Assembly: GCA_916613615.1 (NCBI GenBank)
Contig: OU744720.1
Coordinates: 66,189,971 to 66,253,970, forward strand
DNA length: 64,000 nucleotides
DNA from: Steromphala cineraria
Lineage: Eukaryota > Mollusca > Gastropoda > Trochida > Trochidae
Direction: 5' to 3'
A program made the position numbers and the translations under genes. Below are positions 37,265 through 49,390 of the stretch, piece by piece (within the stretch, counting starts at the first letter, position 1; each line of letters begins with the position of its first letter). The notes beneath the pieces are model-generated. The model was not told where the DNA came from and did not search any database. It saw only the letters and a program-made list of their open reading frames with translations.

Positions 37265-38960
37265 TCTAAAATATGCTTTCAATATGCCATGTTCATTATT
37301 TTAAACACACAATAAGAGATTGGAATTCTGACACAAAGAAGTGCAATTCTAATTTGCTACAACAATGAAACACATAACAAATATCTATTGTTATATTTGT
37401 TAACCAACGCTTCAAACTTCTTGCAAATCTCTAGCGCCATTGAAAGGGGCAATCAGTCAATCACACATACTTTAAACTGCCTGCTAATTTTGTAGGGAAG
37501 CTTTGGCATATAAGAAATGTACTTGTTAGGATTTTACCCTAAATAAATAAAGGCAAACTGAATTAGTCATTAAGCGTTATCTTGGATATGGACTTCTCGA
37601 CCTATTGTCTCTTACACTTTCGCTGATCCGAAAAAAAGTAAGACAAGCAACCATTCTCTAACCACGTCATTGTCGCAACATGTCTGTAATTACTTGCCAA
37701 GTAACTTAGATTCGAAATAGAAAAATCCCAAGAATGGTAAGTATCTTTATATCACATCCAATATTCGTTTTTGCTTTGCTGTCACAATAGACGTGCTGGT
37801 AAGTTTCATAAAGAGTCAATATTTTGGTCTTTAAACCAAAAAATAAGTTCTTACAGACGTCTACATAAATGGTTAGACAGATATAAGCACATGTATTAAC
37901 TAAGAACAAGCCTTTCAAAACAGAAATAGAATAACATATGGTCAACTATGATATCCTATGAAGGGGAAGTTACTACTAAATGTAGCGGTATGGACCTATC
38001 ACCTCTTTACTAGTGATGAATAAAGCATTTATTACTGTGAATTTAATAGAATGTCCGTCTGATTTCTTATACAGCAAATATTGTTTGCACCCATTAATTA
38101 CAGTTACAGTTTTTATGAGTTGATGAAACTCTCCTTATTAGAAATACTTTGGAATAACAGAGCAACACCAGCATGTAGAATCAGTCTAAGCGGTTTATTT
38201 TTCCCGGTAGTGTTATCTTGACATTGCTTCATTGAACACTAGTTTAGCGAGAATGGAAACAATGGCATAAATATTCAAACTATGTGAATAATATATTTCT
38301 GATTTTATGAAGCAGAAGCAGTTACCAATTTGGTAAGGATATTATCTTATTCATTTGATGAAATGCGTCTTGCTGAATGTACCATTGATATACACAGTTA
38401 AAACGTTATTTTTAAATGCTCATAACCAGATTAATTTTGCCTTCCATTTATTTGCAAAGTATTATTTTGATCCACAAAACCCACCATTGCAGAACCCGTT
38501 ATGGTTTTGATGGACTATGATATGAAAAGTGTTTCCCTTTGAATAAATCAAAATGAGATTCAAAGAATAGTGTACATCTCTGTTTCCTTATTCTATGTGT
38601 CAGTTCCAATATCAAATATTTTAACATTTGGACGTGGTTCTCCATAAGATGCAAAAACACTCAACAGCTCCTAGCTTGAAACAGAGCTCATCCTGACAAT
38701 ATCAATGACTTTAGGCTAGGAATAAATCAACTTGTAAGCAACAGACATTTGAGAGTGGTACACTGAATACATTATTTAATCAACCTAATTCAAGATGCGG
38801 ATGCAGAGAACATTCTTATCTTTATAGGAAGGAATATTGTACTACTAAACAGACAGGAAGACATGTTTTGTGTGGGCGAACACTCACTTGTTAACGATGA
38901 AATACAATTGTCCATTTCTGAAAGATGACTAGACAAGTAGGAGGTATAATTGATAACAGA
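37265..38960 (-). repeat. inverted partial copy of P (P3)
   Basis: The reverse complement matches 11136-12900: the cacacaataagag anchor (37305), gctttgctgtcacaatag (37772), the ttgccttccatttatttgc block (38438) and ccaccattgcagaac (38482). It is joined directly to Q2, mirroring the 9890-12900 arrangement. Confidence 0.75.
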
Positions 38961-39659
38961 AGTAAACTGTCAGCTTTGATTGTCTCACTTATATGTCATG
39001 TTATTGCTAAAAAGTGCCAAGACTTAATCTGATAATACTATTTGGCAGCTGGCAAGTGTCACTGTAAATACAAATAAAATATATGTGTTCGTTTACAACT
39101 ATCTATATTTGTCCATGATGTTGGCATATTTTGAGAGAATGATAAACATTCGAATGGATTCAGAGAGCAAAAACTGAGTTTAATATTTCTTTACTACATT
39201 GAGTGGTCTACCTGACATGAAATAGCAGCTAGTTTTTTTATTGCCGTTCTCGTTGCACTCTTTTCCCTGACAATTGAGTATTTTTGCATCAACGCATTAT
39301 CATTGGCTTTCATAAGATCCCAACTTATTTCTTTTCATTAACCTTTATGGCATATGTTGTGACATGCATTTGAAACATCTAAAGTATAAATCTCTGATTA
39401 CAAATTTTAGATATAGTATCCTTTGGTACGCACGAGCCGACATCACATGCCAAATTTACATTAAGACTAGGTTTATTACCTAACAACAACTCCTCATTTA
39501 CTCTGTAACTGATGAAGATTAAGAGAATGAAGCCCACTAGACATTCTTGTAAACTTAAATCAGCTTACTACTTACATGCACTAACTTACCAGACATGGTC
39601 AAGAGACTTTTTCGTACTGTTCTTCTGAAGCATTTCGATATCTCTTTTGCAAAAGTATT

Positions 39660-40150
39660 TTTTCTGACAAATACATAATATTAAATCGTATTAAATCCGT
39701 TCTACCCACACTCCTTTCAATTTGATTGAAATTACATCATGTAGTAGACTTATTTAAGTCAATAACGTTCCTAGTTATTGCATACATTCTTTTACCCAAA
39801 AAATGGAAACTCTTAATGCAATCTCTCAAAACTCTCAATCAAAATATAACTCTACTGTACTTGAAGTAAACAAAGGAAAGCAACTGTCTGTAAGTTCAAA
39901 AGGTCATTTCTTCCAACTATAACTACGTTCAAGACTAAATTCTTCAATCCTTTTTCTCTCATTGAGTTCATGTCAACTATCATTTCATATAAATGAGTAA
40001 TCAAATGCCACTATTCCATTTAGAGCAAAACATTATTAACTGCTTCTTTATTCGTAAGAGCTGAATTGGGATATATGGTGAGCGTGATATCCAACAAATG
40101 AACCCCATAGCAAATATATGTATCGCATGATATCTTACTTAAATAGAATC
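39660..40150 (-). repeat. R module copy 7
   Basis: Contains taaatgagtaatcaaatgccac, a ttaactgcttct block and gagcgtgatatccaacaaatga. It is truncated before the hairpin core. Confidence 0.6.
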
Positions 40151-40379
40151 GATTCGATTTGAATTAAGAATAAACTGCTTGTTAGGACAAGACATTTTAA
40201 TAAGCTTGACATTTTCTTTTATCTCGTTTAACAAGGTGTTTTCATTGTATCTTCGCTAAATGTCTTTCTTCTCAAATAGTGTTTTCTTAATAAAGAAGGC
40301 ACATCAAATAATACTTTTACAGAGATATGGTCAAATTAACGGACATTGAAGCCATAATTGTTCAGTACCTTAAAATTCT

Positions 40380-41030
40380 GTCTTCTTTGATGATTAAATT
40401 GATATGTGCCAAATCAGCAAATTCGAAATTGCTTGAAACTAATTCTGCCTTATTGGCTCTCTATTGGATTAAACTTTCACCATGTAGTCAATTGTCAATC
40501 ACGTCCATGGTTAATGCATGTGTTCATAATGTAAACGCTCAAGAAGGCAATTCAGGTATTAATTAACCTTTACTATAGACCACAAGTATTATAATTATCA
40601 GGTATTGATCTCTCAACATCCCAGATTGTGTTTCATGTAAGCAAGAAATCGAACCCAACCTTTCAATTTTGTTGATTATTTCTAACTTCATATTAACTAA
40701 ATTGAAATAGACGGTGGGCGTGATATCAAACGAGTGAGAGGCTTGAAACCTGACTTACATACGGCTGGTGTTATTACTCCAGTTATAGTTGATTTGATGA
40801 AGACCACACTTGAAGCGGAGACAGGCGTCAGACGAGACAGCGATCTGAAATAAGCAGCCTCTCAGATGAGACATCGAAATAATTAGAGTTAGTTGTACGT
40901 CAGCCATTACATTTTATTTGGTAAAAGCGAAAGGCTGTTCTCGTCATGCTGAAATCACATACGTTAAAATAGCTGTTCGGACGCTGGAGTACCCTTTTAT
41001 GTAAATGAAGGTGTTGGTATTTACCACAAC
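40380..41030 (-). repeat. R module copy 8
   Basis: Contains gaaattgcttgaaactaattc, gtcaatcacgtcc, ggtgggcgtgatatcaaac and a diverged hairpin core, gcgaaaggctgttctcg, followed by tcatgctgaaatcac. Confidence 0.65.
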
Positions 41031-41558
41031 ATATGTTTGACATATCTGTGATAATTCTAAAATGGCAAATAAACAATACAGCTAGTTACTTGTCATTGGC
41101 TCTTTCAATGGACTGTACAGTTCCTGTTCATTAAGGTTTGTTTGACTCATGTTACATATCATGCTCAGCATAATCATATCCCACACTCCTAAGATATGTT
41201 AAGTATTTTGATTCCATCATATGTGAAACCAAACGAACAGGGAAGTTGAACAGTCCTTATTTGTAAGCATTTGACCCTTATTTATTAAAAAAACCTTCAC
41301 CTGAGCAAATACAAAAATAGTGATATTTCATGCGAGATGTGTGCCTATCCTTCTAAATGACTCATTTCATCAGTGTTTTTGCCAGAAGTATATAATCTTG
41401 TTAAACAGTAAACATACATATGGATTTTTTTCATATTTGACATTATTTGATATTTTGAAACTGGTAGGTTTGAAGCCTGAATACAATAGTTGCATCACAT
41501 GTTGTTGACTTGATTTCTATTCATGAAACAAATATGTTCATTAGTTGACCAACACAAT

Positions 41559-43710
41559 AGGGCTGCTTCATTTGTCCCAACTTTTCCTTGCCGGTTTGCC
41601 GGCGGCACAGCCCGGTCACGTGATGTTTACGTATGCAAATGAAGTGAAGCGGCGTAAACAAACATGGCTGCTGTCGTAATACGCCATCGCTTCAATTCTT
41701 GTCTATAGATTTTTGCCCGTGTTTTGCTTAACTTTTATCTCAATTGATGCTAGATGTTATGTTATAAGATAGCTCTTTAATAAAAACTGAGTTATGATCA
41801 TGATTCTGAAGTTAAACTTTAATTATGGTGTTCATTGGAACATTCGGACAATGACGTTTTCCATAGACTTTCATGTAGATCTAGTGCTGCCGAAATATAT
41901 TTTATAAAAGTAATTCTTGTTAGAACATTGTAAAATTTTGCAGATTGAATTGAAATCATCTCAACTTCAGGTTCATAATTTCTATTTTATTGTCTATGTA
42001 TGCTAGAGAACGTAATCAGATTTAGCGTTGTATGTACATAAATAAGAAACGTGTCCCATGAATCTCCATTATAAACTTGTTCCAACTATGTAGGCCTACA
42101 TGATTAAATTGCTGTCGTTCCTAAAATAATTAATGAAAAATTAAAAAGAAGTTATGAGGTTGTAGCTGAGATGATTCGTTACGGACGTGCAAAAGATATC
42201 AACAGTATCCGACGGAAATTAAATGCATGAAAATTATTGTTGCAACACAACATGTAAATCTACAATACTGTATGGAGATAACGCCACTGTTATCTAAGAC
42301 TGGCACGAGCCTGTGTATTAAAACACGCCTTTATGCACAAATCACTTTTAGAACAATCATTGGGCCCCAAATCAACATTTGTGTTTCAATTGAGTAAGTT
42401 TATCAGAAACAGTGATTATTAGGGTGACAAAGTTTGCATAAAAACAGTTTAACATTTTGAAGACACGAAAACATGTAACAGTTCAAATGATTTTCTGTAC
42501 AGTACAGTAGTCCTAATATTATCATACCTTTGACGCAAAAACGGGGGGAAAAACAACAATCATATCTGCAAATTCAGCTAGCATTAATAAGGGTCTACTT
42601 ACCAATCGTTTTATATGAATAAAATCATCATAATCAAAGAATAACATCTTTACTTTTACAATGTCATTCGGAAAATGGAGGCGCACAACGACGTTTTAGA
42701 AACGGAAACTTGTAAGGGGCATAACTCTCAAAGGTGTTACTAGGAGTGGTCCACTAAAATATTTTAATAACTTTGAGATGTGATTTAAAATGATTAATTT
42801 GTCTTTACTATCAATTATGCTACACTATTCAATTAAATGGCTGTTTTTTTCCAATTCGTTACATCAACAATAAATCTGTTACTTATAATACAATAAGTAG
42901 ACTATAATGCTTATAAAGGCTATTAGATCTATGACGATTGATAAAGCATTTTCAAATTAATCATTCCAGAATAAACTTTGAAATGCTTAATTGTCATGTT
43001 TCAATTGGACGATACACATAGCTTCAATAAAAAATTGTCATTTATTTGCAGAAAATTTGATTGAATATCTTTGAATTAAAAACGGCAGAAATTTAGTAAT
43101 TTTATGAATATATCTGATACATTTATTTCCTTTTATTTTTCCATTTATTTATCTATTGAATTTTACATCATTGTAAATAAATTACAACTCAATTATTGAA
43201 AGAACAATAAAGTTTGAGGGAATTGTCTCCCTGTCATTAACTCAAATTAAATATAACGATTTTCAAGTTCTCAAGAAGATACAGGTGTATTTTTTTATTG
43301 ACATTACAATGTTTGTTGTTTAAAAAATACCATCATTACATGTCAAAACGGTTTGATTAATTTTTATATAAACAATAATTTTGTCTTTTGTCTACATGAA
43401 CGAAGAAATAACCTAAAATAAAGACAAATATTGCATACATTTCTTCTACGATCGGAAATAACATTGAAATTGCCCAATTTCTTTATCTATTTGAAAACTA
43501 ATATAAGAATAAAGTTTTTACGATTATCGGACCAAATTATATATTTTTGGCTGTAGGCATTACAATTTGCCGGTCACCTCAAAGCGGCGCATTCGGCACA
43601 CGCCGCCGGCAAACCGGCTAGCTTTGCCGGTCAAATGAAGCAGGCGTGCCGCGGCGACCGGCAAACGGCGTACGCCGTTTTGCTTGCCGGTGGTCAAATG
43701 AAGCAGCCCT
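41559..43710. mobile_element. 2152-bp Harbinger-like element, non-autonomous
   Basis: The termini AGGGCTGCTTCATTTG (41559-41574) and its inverse (43695-43710) are flanked by AAT on both sides (41556-41558 and 43711-43713). The last about 130 bp of each end is GC-rich and packed with GCCGG / TTTGCCGG motifs and inner copies of GGTCAAATGAAGCAG, in strong contrast to the AT-rich core. No frame above 60 codons lies inside, so there is no transposase. The 3-bp duplication and subterminal repeats fit PIF/Harbinger, but the superfamily is inference. It is inserted within a Q tail sequence related to 35430-35800. Confidence 0.8.
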
Positions 43711-45469
43711 AATCAGAAACCCTTTGATGCTACATTACATCTTATGAGTTGCCATGCTGGTGGGTATCACTTTGGTTACGGAAAACCTATTTAGCATTCA
43801 ATAAGAAGGAGCTACTGTAAAGCTTAGTTAAAGTATGCACTTCCCTAAGTACCAAACGTGAACCAAGTACTGCTACTGTTGTTATGTGTAAGGCGCTTAC
43901 TCTTAAAGAAAAACAAGACAGACCACTGGTATTTACGAATTTAATTACATATGCATAGCTAAAAATTGTCATGATTTTGAGACACGTCGTCTCGTTGCCA
44001 TATTTGACAAGAATCTGTTATGGTATAAATGATGATATAAAAATGATTGGATGGGTTGTATCATACTGTGGAATGCATATAATTATAATGATTACTAGAT
44101 GGACTGTTTTGCTCAGTTTCAAAAGATGCGAAAGCAATTGCGGGTAACAGCTTACACAAGGAAACAAACATTGTCAAACTAAGCATCTAATTAGACTTTT
44201 ATAAATAGATCAGATTTCTTTTCTTGCTATTTCACAAGAAAGAAAAACTCGGTTCAAACAGTTTAGTGAGGAACGTTTTACTGTTAACAAGAAGTAATCT
44301 GATGTAAATGAGGGAATAAGATGTTATCAAAACATCATGGTCCTTAAATTGAGATACTAATTTTATCAGAAGGTGTGCTATCAATTATAATGTGGTTTTC
44401 TCCAGTTGAAGTCATTAACCGCAACTAAGCATTAAGCTTGTGGCAAATAAGTTAATACTCATTGAAGTTTGTTTGCTGACTGTTTTATGACACAGATTGT
44501 ACATTAACTACAATCGTACACTATACTTGTCAGCGAATCGTATTACAACTTTTGATAAATTTGGCGACAAGCATCAACCTGTGTAACAAACTAAACATTA
44601 TGGATTTGATTTTCAAAATTAGGTAAAGATACACAAGGCAATTTGCAAATTGGAAGAAAGAGAGAGAGAGGAGACGCAACTGAGGCTTATTCTGTGAAAC
44701 AGCCAGTCCAATTAAGAAAAGAATCTTCATTGTCTGAGAGGTTCGACTCCGAATACTATCAACAGTCCTAGAATCTACGTTCAAAACACACACAAATTAA
44801 AACCACAGAAGGTTTATCTCCTAAACATCCCATACTGCAGTATGGTGGATCACAATTCATCTAAATCTAACTAATCATGATATTCGCATCTGTAAAGCAG
44901 CCAGTTGCACATCATCTGAACAAAATTGCTACGAAGTATGTTTCTCTGATGTTTATGGTTGATGTTTTGCATCTCAGTATACAATTTTTTTTTTAACTAT
45001 CATTTTAACAAACTTAACTTGAAAGATTTTTGTTAAAGGATCTTGTATAAATGATGTCTGTTTAATGACCAGGAACCCAATAGTTACTAGCTAATTACTT
45101 TAAAGCATTCTCAATGTCATGTCTCCTATAATATTCTGTTCACTAAATAATTTTCTTAAATTGCTTATACCATCATAGAGATTTTGAATGATACAAAGTT
45201 ATTCTAAAATTCCTCCCGTTTTTGCTGAAAGCTTATGATGGTTCATTTACAAAGTATTTCTCCAGACAAGAGTATACTCTTTACCATGTTATTATAACAA
45301 GAAAATTAGGAAACAATTTACATCCATTTGTCTCGCTTTGTTTAAGTTTGTGATTATTTCTAGTTAAAGTATATTTTCATCTGAATAAATAAAATCACAA
45401 AAATGAGACACATTACAAAATACATTAAATTAGCGGTAAGAATATTTTTCCAATAGCTTAATTACTTTC

Positions 45470-46200
45470 TTGTTAGATTATCCATTGATATGTGCCAAAA
45501 CAGGAAATTCAAATTGCAAGAAACCACTTCTGCCCCTAGGGCTTTATGGCTAGATTGAAATTTCATAATGTAGTAGTCTGACATTTCGTTTAGATAATCA
45601 CATCCGTAGTTATTCCACGTCTCCTTTTATTGAAGTAATGGACACGCTTAAGGTAAGCATACATCATTATACCTAAAGCAAACTTATATTGATTAACCTT
45701 TACTGGAAATCAGTAAGAAGCATATCATCAACTTTCAAACTTAAATTTCCTAATTTATTATCAACGGTCAATATCGTCTTATATCAAGCATTGATTTCCT
45801 GGCAGCCCCATTGGTGTTACATATGAATGTGCAATCAAAACCAACACTCCTGATTCAGGAAACACTAGTCGACTGCTTCAAAATTCTTATTACGTATTTG
45901 AATTGGCGAATGCTACACCATACAAATGAGGCCACAGTGAAAGCATGGGTATAATGTAAAACGTGACAAACAGACGGTAGGTGTTACTACTTCAGTAATA
46001 GATTCAAAATTTGATTTCTTGAAGCCCACTCAGGATAGAGAGGCGCTTCTCAGATAGGACATTAAACTTACAAAGATAATTTATATATAAGCCATTATTG
46101 CTGAATTGGTGAAATGAAAATACAGCTTCTGTCGCACTTAAATTTGCATGTGTTAAAATGTCTGCTCAGATCTTAGTCATTTGATTTGTTAAGGGTGGTT
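45470..46200 (-). repeat. R module copy 9 (degraded)
   Basis: Contains gatatgtgccaaaacaggaaatt, gcccctagggctttatggc, catacaaatgaggccacag and aaaacgtgacaaacagacgg. Best match is copy 6. Confidence 0.65.
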
Positions 46201-46270
46201 ATTGCATTTACAAGAAATAAAACATCTGATAAGCTATGAATTGAAGATTCAAAACGGTAAGAGCATCTCT

Positions 46271-46310
46271 AACTGTCTTGCCAGATTGCTAATTGTCTTG
46301 CCAGATTGCG
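46271..46310 (+). repeat. 20-bp tandem duplication
   Basis: aactgtcttgccagattgct is followed immediately by aattgtcttgccagattgcg. It lies in the 86-codon frame 46202-46462, which shows no family resemblance. Confidence 0.85.
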
Positions 46311-46812
46311 TACATTGGTTTTTTTATTTCTTCATGTCTAGCACTCCTTTTATTCAAAGCTACACAAAACCCAGTGAAACACCAGTTTTAGAAACGCTAT
46401 CGACAGAGAATTGGCCTGCATCGTTTCCATCCACATATCCCTATTTTTGCTTATGCTTGTAAAAGAGATATCAATTCATCATTCTAGATGCTATTCATTT
46501 GTTTGAATGTTGTCATTTATTTGTTGGTTATGTCAATATACCCCGTTCCCACCCGAAAAAATATAATCCTATTATGTTATTTCCTTCATCATTACTACAA
46601 GATGGTAGGATATGTTGACATTGATAGGTAGGTAGCCTGAAGGGGTGAAAGGGGAAATGTTTTCACCTTTGTTGACCTTCTTTATAACAAGGAAATATCA
46701 TGTTGATTCCTTGATGAACTGAAACTGAAACGGTTTATCACTACATTGCAATAATAAGTTATCAGTCATAAGTTATAAGTCATCAGATCTAACGCTGTGA
46801 TTGAAACTAAAC

Positions 46813-46995
46813 TAAAATCCAAAAGAAACGTCCCCTTTTGTTTTTTCACACACATCAAAAATCACGAATAATAATTAAAAAATGACACCATTCGTATATA
46901 TGCCAAGGCACTATCTGAAGAATCGTTTTGTTATATTTTTTGTTCTATCGAGAATCGAGAATCAAACATAGAGGGGACGTTTCTTTTGGATTTTA
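46813..46995. mobile_element. 183-bp MITE, TA-flanked (Tc1/mariner-like)
   Basis: The ends TAAAATCCAAAAGAAACG... (46813-46835) and its perfect inverse (46973-46995) give a 23-bp inverted repeat that begins and ends with the TA dinucleotide expected of Tc1/mariner insertions. No coding capacity. Absent from the matching Q1 position. Confidence 0.85.
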
Positions 46996-47560
46996 TTATA
47001 TTTGTTATCAACACAGACTAAAGGACTTGATGACTATCATTGATGTTAATGAATGGTGAGTAACCCAAATCAACAGTGAGCATAAGTTCTTTTCAGTCCT
47101 TTCGGTATGAAGTATGGGAAAGGGACTACCCTTGCAATAGCATGCAGTAATAGCTACTTGTACTCATGATTATCAAAATGCAAATAAGCTTTGGTTATCT
47201 TTTTATGTTTCGAACACTAGGTAATTTTTTTACTGTTTATAAAAAAGTATATTTACTAGAAAATGTCACTAGCAGGTTCGAAAAAAAGAAAATGCTGACT
47301 TTATAACTACCTGGGGAATAAAGAATACATTGATATATTCTGAATCTGTATTTCAAAATACTCAATTTATATTTTTTTATGAGTTTTTTTTTACAATTTT
47401 ACATATATATTTACTGAATATAAATAATGTAAATCTAAATATGGAGAGAGCATCTAACTTGATTTTATTGACTTAAATTGAAAAAAATAGGCAGTTAAAC
47501 ATGATGAAGCATGTACGTGTCACCTAAGCTCTCTGACGCGAGAGATAGGAATCTACTTAC

Positions 47561-49120
47561 TAATTCCACCGTGGCAAGATAACTATCCATCACCACGTTT
47601 CAACAGCATATTCCCATTACAAGCTATTACCTATCTCTGATTATTTCATTATCATGTACCTACTGGTATTCCGAACAATTACTCAAGGGCTTCTCATCAA
47701 GCTACGAGATTGGCCCTGTTTAAGGATGCAACAGTGATGCCTACCAAAGTGAGAAAAGAGTCTGGAGCTAGCAAATATAGGCATGCTAATATGTCTACAT
47801 ATAACTCTTAACGATGTCATTCTTGATTTCTGACGACATCTATTTAACTTTTATTCATGCACGTTGCAGTAAGTTGCATTCATCGACGCCAGGATTCACG
47901 GAAGTTTGTTTGCTGACTGATGACGTGAGAAATGTAAAGACAATAAGTGTAGTGTTTTTCTTTATTCTCCTTTTATAAGAAGACTTTTTGCTGTGGCGTT
48001 TTTTGCATCAATACATATAGTGTGTCTTAGTTTCATGGGTCATTAAGTTAAGGGTTAGTTACCCAATATATCTATTTATATTTTGTTTTTTTATGGTTTT
48101 TATCATTGCGAATAATGTCACACATACAACATATTGATATAATTTCAGGATTAAGTGTTTTCTTTAGACCGTTTATAAAAAGTTAATCATTTCAGTTATT
48201 GTATATTTCATTTAATTGTTGAAGGAATGTGCACTTTTATGTTCTGTCGATTTCATCTTTATTTATGTTATCTTTTGGTTGTTTTTAAAGCAATTTAAAT
48301 TGTTCAGAATGTAATGCCATGAGAAGATAGTCGAACCCTGTTCACAAGGCAAATCCATAAGAATATTCAGTTACATGTAAGTATGTAACAGATGAACCTT
48401 TTATTGTTGAAGTTCTTATCGAGGTAAAAACATTGCATAGTGTATTGTACAAACCATATAAATGATAAACCACCTTATAATAATGAGCTTTGGGGTAATT
48501 GATTTAACAGAGTAAAGGTGTGCTCTTGTTTGTTTTTGTGCGCTTATCTAATTGTAGACGAATAAGTTGTCCTTTAAAAAATAATCAATATTGTTTTAAA
48601 ATTAAAAAGAATCAAGGTATAGTTAGTCAAAAAGAACAATTAAAACACTAGATGTCGGTTTAATATTTGTCATCGTAACAGCATGCACGTGATATTTGAA
48701 TTTTGTTGTAACTTGATGCTAATGGTTGAATACAATATGGTATTTATTCACTAAATGAGTACGTTTTTAATGCAAAAGGACTTTATATAGGTAGGTAATT
48801 ACATATGTATTTTGAGTCTATAGAAATAAAAAAATTTTAAAGTATTTTTTTATTATTTTGATTATTTGTTTGATATTATATGTAAGTGGATATGCTAGAA
48901 AGTAAGATAACATAAAAAGACAAAAGGACTAGAGTTCCGAGCCTAAATGTGGTTTTAACTTTTGTATGTAAGATTGGTGGGTATTGTATATATTGGTTTG
49001 ATTATCTGGAACCTCGACACAGCCAAGGAGTTGAGAAAGTTTTAGCTATGGGACTATGCTATACTCTTCCCTTTAAGGGACACTTAGATGAACTGTTTTT
49101 TTTATTTGTGTCTAATGGAC
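47561..49120. other. no gene recognised
   Basis: AT-rich sequence after the end of Q2. A 66-codon frame (48949-49149) overlaps its right end and has no recognisable domain. Confidence 0.45.
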
Positions 49121-49124
49121 TCGT

Positions 49125-49390
49125 TTCAGTGAAGGATATTACATACTAAAAAGCATTTGGTAAATCTAGACTAAGTTCCTCCTTAAACCAGTACTGTTGG
49201 TTAAGGGAAAATGTCTACATTACAGTAACTGGTAACATCCGAGATGATCAATAGCGACAGTTTTGCCTCTTAGAGTAGTCTGTATTGCTTCAAGAAGAAG
49301 AATAGACTACAATAAGTGTTTAGAGCAATCGTCTTTCAGAAAGTAATCTTTGACATTTATGGTAATGTTAGATAGAAATATCACGTATGT
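49125..49390 (+). repeat. local duplicate A (partner at 51220-51470)
   Basis: Shares gtaaatctagac, aatagcgacag/atagcgacaa, gcctc(t/a)tagagtag, ctacaataagtgtttagagc and atggtaa(t/c)gtt in order with the partner. Confidence 0.8.

Larger units (their letters stand above)
38961..41050 (+). repeat. Q segment, copy 2, left part
   Basis: Collinear with 28236-30760. Includes R modules 7 and 8. A 79-codon frame (40327-40566) lies within R module 8 and is not kept in the other copies. Confidence 0.75.
43711..47560 (+). repeat. Q segment, copy 2, right part
   Basis: Collinear with 30890-36330, without the LINE and the 716-bp element. An 87-codon minus frame (44530-44793) begins with a signal-peptide-like MKILFLIGLAVS, but the Q1 counterpart has a stop at codon 6. 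Confidence 0.75.

Noticed and set aside
9890..47560. Tandem gene cluster with short exons as the explanation for P and Q
   Set aside because: No block shows codon-like substitution patterns or shared frames across copies, and no splice-bounded domain was recognised. Not excluded, but unsupported.
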